The position numbers and the translations under genes are program-made. A stretch of 60,948 nt of DNA from Betaproteobacteria bacterium (GTDB taxonomy: Bacteria > Pseudomonadota > Gammaproteobacteria > Burkholderiales > SG8-39), in the NCBI GenBank assembly GCA_016210745.1, contig JACQTO010000262.1, forward strand, positions 1 to 60,948, read 5' to 3'. A model generated the notes under the pieces. The model saw only the letters and a program-made list of their open reading frames with translations. It did no database searches and had not been told where the DNA came from. Shown here piece by piece: positions 9,118 through 18,274 of this stretch; within the stretch, counting starts at the first letter, position 1; the number at the start of each line of letters is the position of its first letter.

Positions 9118-10994
9118 GAGCCGTGGTCGCGGGCTCTGGTGCCCCGCGCCTCGAGGAGGCGGTGGCGAGCCTGCACCATCGCGGGCCTGACGACCGAGGC
9201 ATCTGGCGCGAAGCCGAGGCGCAGCTTGGATTCGCGCGCCTTTCGATTATCGACCTCTCCGCGAGCGGCCATCAGCCCATGGCCTCGCCCGATGGCCGCT
9301 ACGTCATCGTGTTCAACGGGGAGATCTACAATTTTCCCGAGTTGCGGTCCGAGTTGGATGCCGCGCGCGAGTCGTTTTGCGGGCATTCGGACACCGAAGT
9401 GCTGCTGCGCGTATTCGCGCGCGAGGGGCTGGAGCGCACGCTCGCGAAACTGCGCGGCATGTTCGCTTTTGCCGTGTGGGACCGCCAGGAAAGAACACTT
9501 TCGTTGGCGCGCGACCGCTTGGGCGTGAAGCCGCTGGTCTATGCCGAGACCGCCGGAGGCTTTATTTTCGCCTCGGAGATCCAAGCGCTGTTCGCGCTGG
9601 ATCCGGCGCTCTCGCGCGATCCGGACTTCCGCGGTCTGGACCATTTCCTCACCTTCCAGTACATCCCGGCGCCCATGTCGGGGTTCGCCGCGATCCGCAA
9701 GCTGCCGCCGGCGCACGCGATGACGGTGAAGAACGGCCGCGTGCTGCGGATTTTCCGCTACTGGGATCTCGATCGGATCGAACGATCATCGCTTGGCTTT
9801 GCCGAGGCCTGCGAGGGGCTGCGCGACCAGGTTCTCGAGGCGACGCGGCTGCGCTTGGTGAGCGACGTGCCGCTGGGTGCATTCCTCTCGGGCGGCATCG
9901 ATTCCAGCATCACCGTCGCCGCCATGGCGAGGCTGGGCGCTTCGCCGCTCAAGACCTTTTCCATCGGCTTCGAGGACGAGCGCTTCAACGAGCTGCCGTT
10001 TGCGCGCGAGGTCGCCTTGCATCTGGGCACCGATCATCGGGAAATGATGGTCAAGGCCGATGCGGTTTCGATCATGCCGAAGATGATCGATCATCTGGGC
10101 GAACCCCTTGCCGACAACTCGGTGATGCCGACGTTCTACGTGTCGCAGTTCGCGCGCACCGGCGTCACCGTGGCGCTGACCGGCGACGGCGGCGACGAAG
10201 TATTCGCGGGATATCGTCGCTTCTACCAGATCCGCCGGCTGGAATGGCTCGCCAAGCGCGGCCTGCTGCCGCTGTGGCGGGGCCTGCGCCGGGTCACCGT
10301 GGCCTTGGAGGATCGCGCCCGGCCGGGCAAACGCCGCAGGAGCTTTCCAGCCAGCCGCGCCGATGAAATGCTCACCCTGCAGGGTCTGGCCCGGTACAAG
10401 CATCTGCTTGCGTTTTTCACCGATCAGGAGAAGGCCAGCGTGCTCACGCCCGAGCTGCGCGAGCGCATCGGAAGATCAGCCACCACCGATTACCTCGGCG
10501 CGCACTTCGGACGAGCCGGCGAGGATGTGCTCAACCGCTACCTGTCCCTGGATCTCACCACCTATCTTCCCGAGGATATCCTGTTCAAGGTCGACATCAC
10601 CAGCATGGCCAATTCGCTCGAATGCCGCTCGCCTTTTCTCGATCACAAGCTGATCGAATTCGCCGCGAGCCTGCCCGGACGCTACAAGCTCTCTGCAGCC
10701 GGCCGCCACAAGCACATCCTCAAGGAAGCATTCGCCGATTGGCTGCCGCGCGGCTTCATGGACCGGCCGAAAAAAGGCTTCTCGGTGCCTCTGTCGCGCT
10801 GGCTGAAGGACGATCTCGCCGACGTGCTGCGCGACTCGCTGGTGCAAAAGAGAACGCTCGCGCACTGGTTCCGCCAGGACGTGGTCGAGCGCTATGTCGA
10901 GGAGCACGTGTCCGGGCGCGCATCGCACAGCACCAAACTGTGGCCGCTGTTGATCCTGGCGACCTGGGTCGAGCGTTTCCGCGTGAACGTATGA
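9102..10994 (+). CDS. asnB: Asparagine synthetase (glutamine-hydrolysing), polysaccharide-locus type
   Basis: A 630-residue two-domain amidotransferase. Residue 2 is the class II glutaminase nucleophile Cys (MCGIVGAV), exposed after Met removal. The RHRGPDD-like segment is HHRGPDD, and the C-terminal ATP pyrophosphatase domain carries the PP-loop FLSGGIDSS (about 262-270). The family makes asparagine from aspartate, ATP and glutamine. Members in exopolysaccharide/XrtA loci are thought to amidate sugar acids or related substrates, though the evidence is mostly contextual. No exosortase gene is visible here. GTG start overlaps the previous gene by 16 bases. A composite repeat follows the stop. 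Confidence 0.9.
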   Translation: MCGIVGAVVAGSGAPRLEEAVASLHHRGPDDRGIWREAEAQLGFARLSIIDLSASGHQPMASPDGRYVIVFNGEIYNFPELRSELDAARESFCGHSDTEVLLRVFAREGLERTLAKLRGMFAFAVWDRQERTLSLARDRLGVKPLVYAETAGGFIFASEIQALFALDPALSRDPDFRGLDHFLTFQYIPAPMSGFAAIRKLPPAHAMTVKNGRVLRIFRYWDLDRIERSSLGFAEACEGLRDQVLEATRLRLVSDVPLGAFLSGGIDSSITVAAMARLGASPLKTFSIGFEDERFNELPFAREVALHLGTDHREMMVKADAVSIMPKMIDHLGEPLADNSVMPTFYVSQFARTGVTVALTGDGGDEVFAGYRRFYQIRRLEWLAKRGLLPLWRGLRRVTVALEDRARPGKRRRSFPASRADEMLTLQGLARYKHLLAFFTDQEKASVLTPELRERIGRSATTDYLGAHFGRAGEDVLNRYLSLDLTTYLPEDILFKVDITSMANSLECRSPFLDHKLIEFAASLPGRYKLSAAGRHKHILKEAFADWLPRGFMDRPKKGFSVPLSRWLKDDLADVLRDSLVQKRTLAHWFRQDVVERYVEEHVSGRASHSTKLWPLLILATWVERFRVNV

Positions 10995-11118
10995 CGTGCG
11001 AGGCGAAGGCAATGGGCGTTTATCGGAGGAGTGTCGACGAAGGTGGCGAGAATTGGTTTTCCAATCTAAGAGATCGACGGTCAGTCAGCCGACCGCGGCC
11101 TTGCGCGCTGCGCGCGCC

Positions 11119-11167
11119 AACCGGGATTTCAGTACGGATAAAGAGCATCCGTACTGAAATCCCGGTT
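11119..11167. other. Perfect 21-bp stem-loop (hairpin 1 of element H)
   Basis: Arms 11119-11139 and 11147-11167 are perfect inverted complements around a 7-base loop (AAAGAGC). No T-run follows, so it is not a standard terminator. Confidence 0.8.
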
Positions 11168-11211
11168 ACGGATAACGGCACGGACGGCTTGGCATTTTCA
11201 TATGAGATCGG

Positions 11212-11250
11212 CGATTGTGCACGGATGGTTTTTTCATCCGTGCATAATCG
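11212..11250. other. 16-bp stem-loop (hairpin 2 of element H)
   Basis: Arms 11212-11227 and 11235-11250 pair with one G-T wobble. The inner GCACGGATG/CATCCGTGC core is shared with the copy at 27889, where the right arm is cut short. Confidence 0.75.
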
Positions 11251-11257
11251 ACGATCC

Positions 11258-11281
11258 GCGCGGACGGCTTTTCGTCCGCGC
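11258..11281. other. 9-bp GC stem-loop (hairpin 3 of element H)
   Basis: GCGCGGACG and CGTCCGCGC pair around the loop GCTTTT. This hairpin is absent from the related copy at 27889, consistent with a deletion between short CCG repeats. Confidence 0.75.
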
Positions 11282-11374
11282 AACATCGCGGAAGCCAAAT
11301 TCAGACGGCAAGACCCGCATTTTTCGGTTCCGGCTCGTCCGGCCTAGGACCAGTCGGCAAGGCCATCGACCATA

Positions 11375-12511
11375 ATGAAAGCCCGCGTCTGCTACCAGAT
11401 CAACCTGCAGGAGAGTTTGGGCGGCGGCGAGATATTCACGCGCTTTCTCACCGCGGCGCTGCACGGGCTGGGCTGGCAATCGAAGCTGTTCGTGAGCCCG
11501 CGAGCATCGTTCTGGCGCAAATTGGGCCTTGACGCTGCAGGCCTCGTTGCGGTGCGCACGCTGGGTGAAATCGAAGCGCAGCTCGACGACCCCGAAACGA
11601 AAGCCCTTGTCGTTACGCACAGTGTTTTGCCGCCGGAAGAGGCGAAACGCTTCGCGCTTCGTTCGCTGCTCACCGGGTTCATCCACATGCCGCTCTATGA
11701 GCGCTTTCCCGAAGGACTGCGGCATTACCGTCTGCTGTTCGGTGTTTCGGAGCACGTGATAGCCAGCGCCCGCTCGCGTGGGCTCGCCAATGTTTACCCC
11801 GAACCACTCTACGGCATCGCCGACCTCGCCCCGCGAGGGATGGCTGGCGGCGGCATCTGCGCGGCAAGTCCCTACGATTGGGATCGGCGCAAGCTCCGCG
11901 ACCGCTTGCTCGGAATATTCGCCCCGCTTGCATCCTCGCTGGCTCCGCAGCACGCGTTCGCCAAAAGGCCAGGGCTGACACTCGGTATCGTCTCGCGCAT
12001 CACCCCGATCAAACAGTTCCCGGCCCTATTCGCCGTCCTCGCTCCGGTGCTGGCTCGGTTTCCGCGGCTGAACCTGGAGATATTCGGCAGCGGCGGCTAT
12101 GCCTCGGTGCGCGACCTGAAGGCAGCGCTCGCGCCGATCGAAGGGCAGGTCCGCTTCTGGGGGCAACAGGACGATGTGGCCGCCATCTATCCCCAGCTCG
12201 ATTACGTGCTATCCGGCTTGCCGGAGAAGGAAGCGCTCGGGCTGAATCTGATCGAAGCGCAGTGCTGCGGAACGCCGGTGCTGGCGGTTAAAGCGCCACC
12301 GTTCACCGAGACCGTGATCGAGGGCGAGACCGGCTTTTTCTTCGACGATCCGAGATCTGACCGAGGCGCGGGTTTTGGCGCGCTGATCGAGCGCCTCCTG
12401 GCAGGCCGTGCGCGTCCGCGGCCGGCCCTGGCCAGAGCGCACCTGGAAAAATTCTCGGCCAGCGCATTCAGCGCGCGCATAGGACTCGCGATCGAAGCGG
12501 CGCTTGCCTGA
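11375..12511 (+). CDS. GT4-family glycosyltransferase
   Basis: A 378-residue GT4-like protein with a glycine-rich N-terminal loop NLQESLGGGEIFTRFL (about 10-25). The donor region is KEALGLNLIEAQCCGTPVLA, with the two glutamates of the E-x7-E motif. It starts at an ATG 27 bases after the end of the repeat tail, and no strong Shine-Dalgarno is visible. The stop is followed at once by the remnant of another glycosyltransferase, so this gene may have recombined with a tandem paralogue. Substrate unknown. Confidence 0.82.
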   Translation: MKARVCYQINLQESLGGGEIFTRFLTAALHGLGWQSKLFVSPRASFWRKLGLDAAGLVAVRTLGEIEAQLDDPETKALVVTHSVLPPEEAKRFALRSLLTGFIHMPLYERFPEGLRHYRLLFGVSEHVIASARSRGLANVYPEPLYGIADLAPRGMAGGGICAASPYDWDRRKLRDRLLGIFAPLASSLAPQHAFAKRPGLTLGIVSRITPIKQFPALFAVLAPVLARFPRLNLEIFGSGGYASVRDLKAALAPIEGQVRFWGQQDDVAAIYPQLDYVLSGLPEKEALGLNLIEAQCCGTPVLAVKAPPFTETVIEGETGFFFDDPRSDRGAGFGALIERLLAGRARPRPALARAHLEKFSASAFSARIGLAIEAALA

Positions 12512-12522
12512 AGCAGGGACTC

Positions 12523-12849
12523 ATGCGCATCTTCGACCTGCACCCCAATCCGACCACGTGCGAGGGGCTCAACATGGTCACGCTCGAGGCAGCTGCGGTC
12601 GGCACGCCGACCGTCACCGGCGATGGCGCCGGCATTGCCGACTGGGTCAAGCGCTACGGCGCTGGCGCGGTGGTGCCCAAAACGGAAGTGGGCGCGCTTG
12701 CCGATGCTATAATCCGCGCGCTCAATGACGAACTCTCCTGCTGGGCATCGAACGCGCGGCCCATGGCGGATGAATTCTTGCTCGAGCGCGTCGCGCCGGC
12801 GATGCTCGAATTGCCCGCTACCCGGACTCGAGGTTCGGGCGTTCGATGA
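12523..12849 (+). pseudogene. C-terminal remnant of a GT4 glycosyltransferase
   Basis: This 108-codon open frame matches only the last third of a GT4 enzyme. It has the donor motif CEGLNMVTLEAAAVGTPTVT with both acids, followed by the usual helical tail. The N-terminal acceptor domain and most of the donor domain are missing, so it cannot be a working transferase alone. It begins 11 bases after the stop of an intact paralogue, which suggests deletion within a tandem pair. An in-frame Met opens it, but it is probably not an authentic gene. Confidence 0.65.
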
Positions 12850-12871
12850 ATTCATCACTAAACCAATTCCA

Positions 12872-14611
12872 GTGACGCTGATTCTCGGACTGCAGACCGG
12901 ACACGAATCCTCGGCGGTGCTCTTCGAGGACGCGCAGCTGCTTGCGGCAGTGTCCGACGAACGCCTGTCGCGGGTGAAGAACGACGGCGGCCGGCTATCG
13001 GACCTCGGCATCGACGAAGTTCTTCGGCTCGCGGGCCGCAATCGAAACGAGATCGATGCGCTGGCGCTGCTCTATACGTTTTTCCCCGAAGAGTATTTTG
13101 TCCGCGAGACCTGGGTGAAGGAACTCGAGCGCAGGCTCTCGCGCCGCAGGCGCGCCCGCTCAGGCGCCGAGCGCCCGCAGATGCTGCTCACGAACTTCAT
13201 CGAGCGCCTGGAGCGGCGCGGCAAATCGTTCGCGGCGCATTTTCTCGAGAGGAAATTCCTCCGCGGCGAAGGCTTTTCCAGCGCCGCCGCGCGCTTCTAC
13301 GACCATCACGAATCGCATGCGCTGCCCGCGGCGTATTACTCGGGTTTCGACGAGTGCGCCGTCATCACCATGGACGGCAACGGCGACCGGAACGTGAGCC
13401 ACACCTCCGGCCTGTGGCGTGGCGGGCGCTATCAGCGCGTTTATGTCACCGATGCGCCCGGCGCTTCGGCGGGGCTCTTCTACAGCCATGTCACGCAACT
13501 GCTCGGCTTCCAGCCCCTGCGCCACGAAGGCAAGGTGGTGGGACTTGCCGCGATGGGCGACCACCGGCCGCTCTATGACGTTTTCTCGCGGGCGCTTGGC
13601 GTGAGCTCGGACGGCAACTCGCTTTCGTCGGATTTTATCGGCCGGCCCCAGGCCGAGGCGCTTCGCCGCCAATTTCTGGTACAGGCAAGCGCGGGCCACA
13701 GCCGCGAGAACGTGTCGGCCGCGGCGCAGAGGCTGCTGGAGGATGTCGTGGTGCGGCTGGTGCGGAATTTTCTCGCCGAAACCGGAATGCGGAAAGTGGC
13801 GCTCAACGGCGGTGTGTTCGCCAACGTAAAGCTCAATCAGCGCATCGCGGCGTTGCCAGAAGTGGACAGCGTCTTCGTGTTCCCCGCCATGAGCGACACC
13901 GGCAACAGCATCGGCGCGGTGCTGCTCGAGCTGGCGCGGCGAGAGCCTTCGTCGCTGCGGAACGCGCAGCCGCTCGAACATGTCTATTGGGGGCCAGCGT
14001 ATGACGAGACGGCCATGCAATCCGCGCTCGGCCAGGCCGGGGCCGAAGCGCGCCGGCTCGGCGAGGAGGAGTTGGTGAGCCGCGCCGCGCAGGCGATCCA
14101 TGCCGGAAAGGTGCTCGGCTGGTTCCAAGGCCGCATGGAGTTCGGCCCCCGAGCGCTGGGAAATCGCTCGATGCTGGCGCGCCCCACCGAAGGCCGAATC
14201 AACGACTGGCTGAACCGGCGGCTCGATCGTTCCGAATTCATGCCTTTTGCCCCAAGCGTGCTCGCCGAGCACGCCGAGGAGATTTTTCTCGGCGTCGCAA
14301 AGGCGCGTCATACCGCCGAGTTCATGACCATCACCTTCGACGTGAAGCCCGAGTGGCGCTCACGCATCCCGGCGGTCGTCCACGTGGACGGCACCGCGAG
14401 GCCGCAGTTGGTGCGGCGCAAAACCAACCCACTCTACCACCGCGTGATCTCTGCCTATCACGCGCTCTCCGGGATACCGCTGGTCCTGAACACCAGTTTC
14501 AACGTCCACGAGGAGCCGATCGTTTGCGCGCCGCCCGAAGCGATTCGGGCATTTGCCGAACGGCGGGTCGACTGCCTCGCCTTGGGGCCGTTCTGGCTGG
14601 AGCATCCGTGA
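12872..14611 (+). CDS. NodU/CmcH-family carbamoyltransferase
   Basis: A 579-residue carbamoyltransferase that moves the carbamoyl group of carbamoyl phosphate, via an adenylate, to a hydroxyl of a sugar. The N-terminal Kae1-like domain shows HHESHALPAAYYSGF and a following D-G-N-G-D. The C-terminal domain has FQGRMEFGPRALGNRSML and NTSFNVHEEPI, both family signatures. I chose the GTG at VTLILGLQTGHESS because homologues start with this strand. Upstream in-frame codons run through the glycosyltransferase remnant and are unconserved. It implies O-carbamoylation of a core or O-antigen sugar (inference from context). Confidence 0.88.
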   Translation: MTLILGLQTGHESSAVLFEDAQLLAAVSDERLSRVKNDGGRLSDLGIDEVLRLAGRNRNEIDALALLYTFFPEEYFVRETWVKELERRLSRRRRARSGAERPQMLLTNFIERLERRGKSFAAHFLERKFLRGEGFSSAAARFYDHHESHALPAAYYSGFDECAVITMDGNGDRNVSHTSGLWRGGRYQRVYVTDAPGASAGLFYSHVTQLLGFQPLRHEGKVVGLAAMGDHRPLYDVFSRALGVSSDGNSLSSDFIGRPQAEALRRQFLVQASAGHSRENVSAAAQRLLEDVVVRLVRNFLAETGMRKVALNGGVFANVKLNQRIAALPEVDSVFVFPAMSDTGNSIGAVLLELARREPSSLRNAQPLEHVYWGPAYDETAMQSALGQAGAEARRLGEEELVSRAAQAIHAGKVLGWFQGRMEFGPRALGNRSMLARPTEGRINDWLNRRLDRSEFMPFAPSVLAEHAEEIFLGVAKARHTAEFMTITFDVKPEWRSRIPAVVHVDGTARPQLVRRKTNPLYHRVISAYHALSGIPLVLNTSFNVHEEPIVCAPPEAIRAFAERRVDCLALGPFWLEHP

Positions 14612-14645
14612 GCGAGCGCAGCATCGTCGAGGGTGGGAAAGCGGG

Positions 14646-15764
14646 GTGAAGCTGCTCTACGTGTTCCCCGAACCGCTGCCGCTCGAGCGCGCGCGGGGAA
14701 TACAGACCGTGTTCACGGTGCGCTCGATTGCGCAGCAGGGAATCGACACCGTGCTCGCGCACGTGCCTTCCGATGGCGACCCGTTTCTCGCCTGCGCGAT
14801 CGAACGGCCCGCCGGTGTCGAGCTGATGCCCGTTTCGCATCGCCTGCCCTGGCCGCTTGCTCGCATTCACTCCAATCGGATTTTCATGGCACGCCTGGGC
14901 GCTCGGGTGCGCTGGGGCGAAATCGGCGTGGTCATGGCGAGGCATCTCAAGGCAGCCCGCTCGCTGCTGGAACGCCATTCCGCGCTGCCGCTCATCTATG
15001 AAGCCCATGAGGTGTTCGCAGACACCGTGCCCTCGCATCGCAGCGAGACCATGGCGCATCTGGAGAATTTTGTCGTCGAGCGCGCCGCCGTCCTGATCGC
15101 CAATTCGCAGGCCACGGCCAATCGCTTGCGCGAACGTTACCGCGGCGCAGGGAAAATCGAAGTCGTCCCGAACGGGGTCGATGTTCCGGGGAGCATTCCG
15201 GACAAGGACTGGGCACACGCAGGCGAGCACATCGTCTACGCCGGGAGCTTTTTCGGCTGGAAAGGCGTGGAGGATCTGGTCATCGCATCGCGCGAACTTG
15301 GCCGGATGAGAATTACCCTCATGGGCGGCGACGGCGCGGCGATCGAGCGGCTGTGCGTTATGGCGGACTCGGGCGGGGCCCAGCTCGACTTTACCGGCCG
15401 CGTATCGCACGAGCGCGTGGCCGAGGCGCTCAAGCACGCTTGCATCGCGGTGCTGCCCAATCGCGCCGACCCCGACAGCGCCTTCACCTCGCCGATCAAG
15501 CTCTTCGAGTACATGGCCGCAGGCTGCGCCCTGGTGGCGAGCGACCTGCCCTCGGTGCGCGAGATCCTGGACGAAGGCGAGGCCGCCTGGGTGCCACCCG
15601 GCGATGCGAAGGCGCTCGCGCGCGCGATCCGAGGGCTGGCGGAGGATCCGGCACGCGCGCAGGCGATGGGCGCGCGCCTGCGCGCCAAGGCCGCGCGCTA
15701 CTCGTGGGATGCGCGCGGCGAGCGACTTGCCGGCCTGCTGCGACCGCTGCTTCTCGAGCGATGA
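14646..15764 (+). CDS. GT4-family glycosyltransferase
   Basis: A 372-residue GT4-like enzyme. The N-terminal segment YVFPEPLPLERARGIQ is an acceptor-side variant without the GG-E loop. The donor half starts at IVYAGSFFGWKGVEDLVIAS. The C-terminal donor site is SPIKLFEYMAAGCALVASDLPSVREIL, a type found in several LPS glycosyltransferases where the first acid is replaced. The GTG follows a purine-rich AGGGTGGGAAAG stretch, which is the best ribosome-binding candidate. The stop overlaps the next ATG. Confidence 0.82.
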   Translation: MKLLYVFPEPLPLERARGIQTVFTVRSIAQQGIDTVLAHVPSDGDPFLACAIERPAGVELMPVSHRLPWPLARIHSNRIFMARLGARVRWGEIGVVMARHLKAARSLLERHSALPLIYEAHEVFADTVPSHRSETMAHLENFVVERAAVLIANSQATANRLRERYRGAGKIEVVPNGVDVPGSIPDKDWAHAGEHIVYAGSFFGWKGVEDLVIASRELGRMRITLMGGDGAAIERLCVMADSGGAQLDFTGRVSHERVAEALKHACIAVLPNRADPDSAFTSPIKLFEYMAAGCALVASDLPSVREILDEGEAAWVPPGDAKALARAIRGLAEDPARAQAMGARLRAKAARYSWDARGERLAGLLRPLLLER

Positions 15765-16810
15765 GCGGCGCGCCGCGGTTTCTGGTCATTCGCCGCGATA
15801 ATATCGGCGACCTGGTATGCACCACGCCGCTCATCGCTGCGTTGCGTGCGCGCTACCCCGAGGCGCTGATCGCCGCGCTGGTCAACACCTACAACGCCGA
15901 GGTCATCGCCAACAACCCGCATCTGGACTGCGTGTACGCCTACGGCAAGGCCAAGCATCGCGGCGAAAGCGAATCGCTCTTGCGGACCTATGCCAGCCGG
16001 CTTCGTCTCGTGCTTGAAATTCGGCGCCGGCATTTCGACTATGCCATCCTCGCCGCACCCGGATTTCAGCCGCGTTCGCTCCGCTTGGCAAAATGGGTCG
16101 GTGCCAAACACGTGGTCGGATTCACCGAAGGCGTGACGCGCGCAGAACGCGCGATCGACCTTGCGGTTCGGTACGGCGATTCCGTGCCGCGCCACGAAGT
16201 CGAAGACGTTTATCGCTTGCTCGGTGCCCTTGGAATCGATGGAACGCCCCCGGCGCTGCAAGTTGTACCCGATCCTGCGCTGGAGGCGACCATGCGCTCG
16301 AAGCTGGCCGAGCGGCTGCCCGGGGACGGGCCGCTGATCGGGATTCACATCAGCGCGAGAAAACCCAGCCAGCGCTGGCCCGTGGAGCGCTTTGCCGGGC
16401 TGATCCGCGCCCTCGACGAACGCCATGGGGCGCGCTTCGTCCTGCTCTGGGCGCCGGGGAGCGGGCGCAATCCACGCCATCCCGGCGACGACGAAAAGGC
16501 GAGAAGTCTGGTCGATCTTGTCAGCGGGCAGCGCGTGCTCGCGGTGCCCACTTTCAGGCTTTCCGAGCTGATCGCGGCGCTCTCGACGTGCGATTTTGTC
16601 GCCTGTGCCGACGGCGGCGCCATGCACCTCGCCGCGGCGCTTGGCAAGCCCATTTTGTGCTTCTTTGGCGATTCGTCACCGGGCCGCTGGCGCCCCTGGG
16701 GCGTGCGCCACGAGCTGCTGCAGCATGAGAGCCGCGACGTCGCGGCGATCGGCGTCGAGACTGCCGCAGCCGCGTTCGAAAGGCTGATGGGGCCCTGGCC
16801 TATTGCGTAG
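15761..16810 (+). CDS. GT9-family heptosyltransferase-like protein
   Basis: A 349-residue GT9 enzyme, the second in the block. The N-terminal loop [19 protein letters not shown] (about 7-25) and the nucleotide-binding motif [19 protein letters not shown] (about 282-300) are typical of heptosyltransferases. The usual D-S/T-G-xxH is D-G-G-xMH here, as in the WaaQ/WaaF-like subgroups. ATG in an ATGA overlap. It ends the coupled glycosyltransferase run; the next gene has its own 145-base leader. Likely role: heptose addition to the LPS core. Substrate not proven. Confidence 0.85.
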   Translation: MSGAPRFLVIRRDNIGDLVCTTPLIAALRARYPEALIAALVNTYNAEVIANNPHLDCVYAYGKAKHRGESESLLRTYASRLRLVLEIRRRHFDYAILAAPGFQPRSLRLAKWVGAKHVVGFTEGVTRAERAIDLAVRYGDSVPRHEVEDVYRLLGALGIDGTPPALQVVPDPALEATMRSKLAERLPGDGPLIGIHISARKPSQRWPVERFAGLIRALDERHGARFVLLWAPGSGRNPRHPGDDEKARSLVDLVSGQRVLAVPTFRLSELIAALSTCDFVACADGGAMHLAAALGKPILCFFGDSSPGRWRPWGVRHELLQHESRDVAAIGVETAAAAFERLMGPWPIA

Positions 16811-16955
16811 CGCCTGCACTCGGCGCAGCCGGTGCGGGCGGCCGGCGAGAATGCTGGCGAGAATCGAGTATGCTGATCGCCCCTCTGCGTTGAATAGCCG
16901 AGTAAGTGATGAAGCAGTCGTGACGGCGGCTGCGGATAGAAAGTGGAACAGACAA

Positions 16956-18179
16956 ATGAGCTCTCACGGTGACGGTTCAAGTAAATCCGGGCCCAGGCCG
17001 ACGCTCCATCTGAAGCCTGCTGCAAAAATACCTGGCACGGGCGCGGAAGTGAGACCGGCTGGCAGGACAGGTGCGAGGCCGGCTGTACGACCGGACGCAA
17101 GGTCGAACAGCAGGCCGAACGCGCGGCCGGGCGCCAAGCCTGATACAAGGTCGGCTGCCGGGGCGGCATCGCCGGCCCGGTCGCCGGAGAAACCCGGTCC
17201 GACAGAAAAAGTTCGCGTCTCCAAGCTCATGTCGCAGCTTGGCATGACCAAACGGCGGGAGGCCGACGATTTCATCGACCGTGGCTGGGTGTTCGTGGAC
17301 GGCAAGCCGGTCACCGAACTGGGCACGCGGATTTATCCGCACCAGAAGATCACCCTCAGCAAGCAGGCGCAGGCCGAGCTGAAGGCGCGGGCCGCCAGGG
17401 AACTCAACCGACCCAGCCCGGTGAAGGCAAATGATGCAGCCGATAACGCCGGAAGAATTCGCGTCTCCAAACTGATGTCGCAGCAGGGACTGTGTTCGCG
17501 GCGCGAAGCCGACGATTACATCGAGCGTGGTTGGGTGCTGGTCGACGACAAGCCGGTCACCGAACTGGGCACGCGCATCTACCCGCACCAGAGGATCACC
17601 CTAAAGCGTGCGGCGCAGTCAGAGCAGCAGGCTCGCGTCACCATCATTCTCAACAAGCCGATCGGTTATGTGTCGGGACAGGCCGAGCGCAATTACATAC
17701 CGGCGGTGACGCTGATCATGGCGCCCTCGCGCTATGCCGAGGACGAATCGCCGCTGCAGTTTTCGCGCGAGCACCTGGTTGGCCTCGCGCCGGCCGGCCG
17801 GCTGGATATCGACTCGCAGGGCCTGTTGATCCTCACCCAGGACGGGCGCATCGCCAAGCAGTTGATAGGCGCGGATTCCGAGACCGACAAGGAATACCTG
17901 GTGCGCGTCGAAGGCGAGCTGAGCGCGGGCGATCTGGCGCTGCTCAACAACGGCCTCAGCCTGGACGACGAACCGCTCAAACCCGCTGTCGTCGAATGGC
18001 AGAATCGCGACCAGTTGCGCTTCGTGCTGCGCGAAGGCAGGAAGCGCCAGATTCGGCGCATGTGCGAGCTGGTCGGTCTGAAAGTCACCGGCCTCAAGCG
18101 CATCCGAATCGGGAATATCGTGCTTGGGGACTTGCCGGTCGGCCAGTGGCGTTATCTGGCGCCGGGGGAAACGTTCTAG
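16956..18179 (+). CDS. RsuA/RluB/RluF-family pseudouridine synthase with two S4 domains
   Basis: A 407-residue protein that isomerises uridine to pseudouridine in RNA, probably 23S rRNA or tRNA. Residues 1-80 are a low-complexity Arg/Pro/Ala-rich basic tail. Two near-identical S4 RNA-binding domains follow ([20 protein letters not shown] about 88 on, and [20 protein letters not shown] about 170 on), each ending [12 protein letters not shown]. The catalytic domain has [17 protein letters not shown], where the first Asp is the nucleophile position. Most relatives have one S4 domain. Here the domain is duplicated in tandem. I chose the ATG at MSSHGDG; no strong ribosome site is seen. Confidence 0.85.
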   Translation: MSSHGDGSSKSGPRPTLHLKPAAKIPGTGAEVRPAGRTGARPAVRPDARSNSRPNARPGAKPDTRSAAGAASPARSPEKPGPTEKVRVSKLMSQLGMTKRREADDFIDRGWVFVDGKPVTELGTRIYPHQKITLSKQAQAELKARAARELNRPSPVKANDAADNAGRIRVSKLMSQQGLCSRREADDYIERGWVLVDDKPVTELGTRIYPHQRITLKRAAQSEQQARVTIILNKPIGYVSGQAERNYIPAVTLIMAPSRYAEDESPLQFSREHLVGLAPAGRLDIDSQGLLILTQDGRIAKQLIGADSETDKEYLVRVEGELSAGDLALLNNGLSLDDEPLKPAVVEWQNRDQLRFVLREGRKRQIRRMCELVGLKVTGLKRIRIGNIVLGDLPVGQWRYLAPGETF

Positions 18180-18274
18180 CGATCAAGGGTGTGCCGGGAT
18201 TTGTCCGGCGCAGCGCCCCCAGCCAGATGTTCGATGCGCCGATATCTTCTTCAAATATTCCACGCAGACCAATC

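Larger units (their letters stand above)
11023..11348 (+). repeat. Composite repeat element H (long hairpins plus conserved tail)
   Basis: This occupies the 380-base gap between asnB and the next glycosyltransferase. The left end (CGGAGGAGTGT, then TGGCGAGAATT) matches the left end of the element at 58650. The right end (ACGGCAAGACC, GGTTCCGGCTCGTCCGG, CCTAGG) matches the tail of the six-copy family. Between them, in place of the usual single hairpin, lie three strong stem-loops and an AT-rich spacer found again at 27889. The tail ends 27 bases before the next ATG. No coding potential. Confidence 0.7.
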
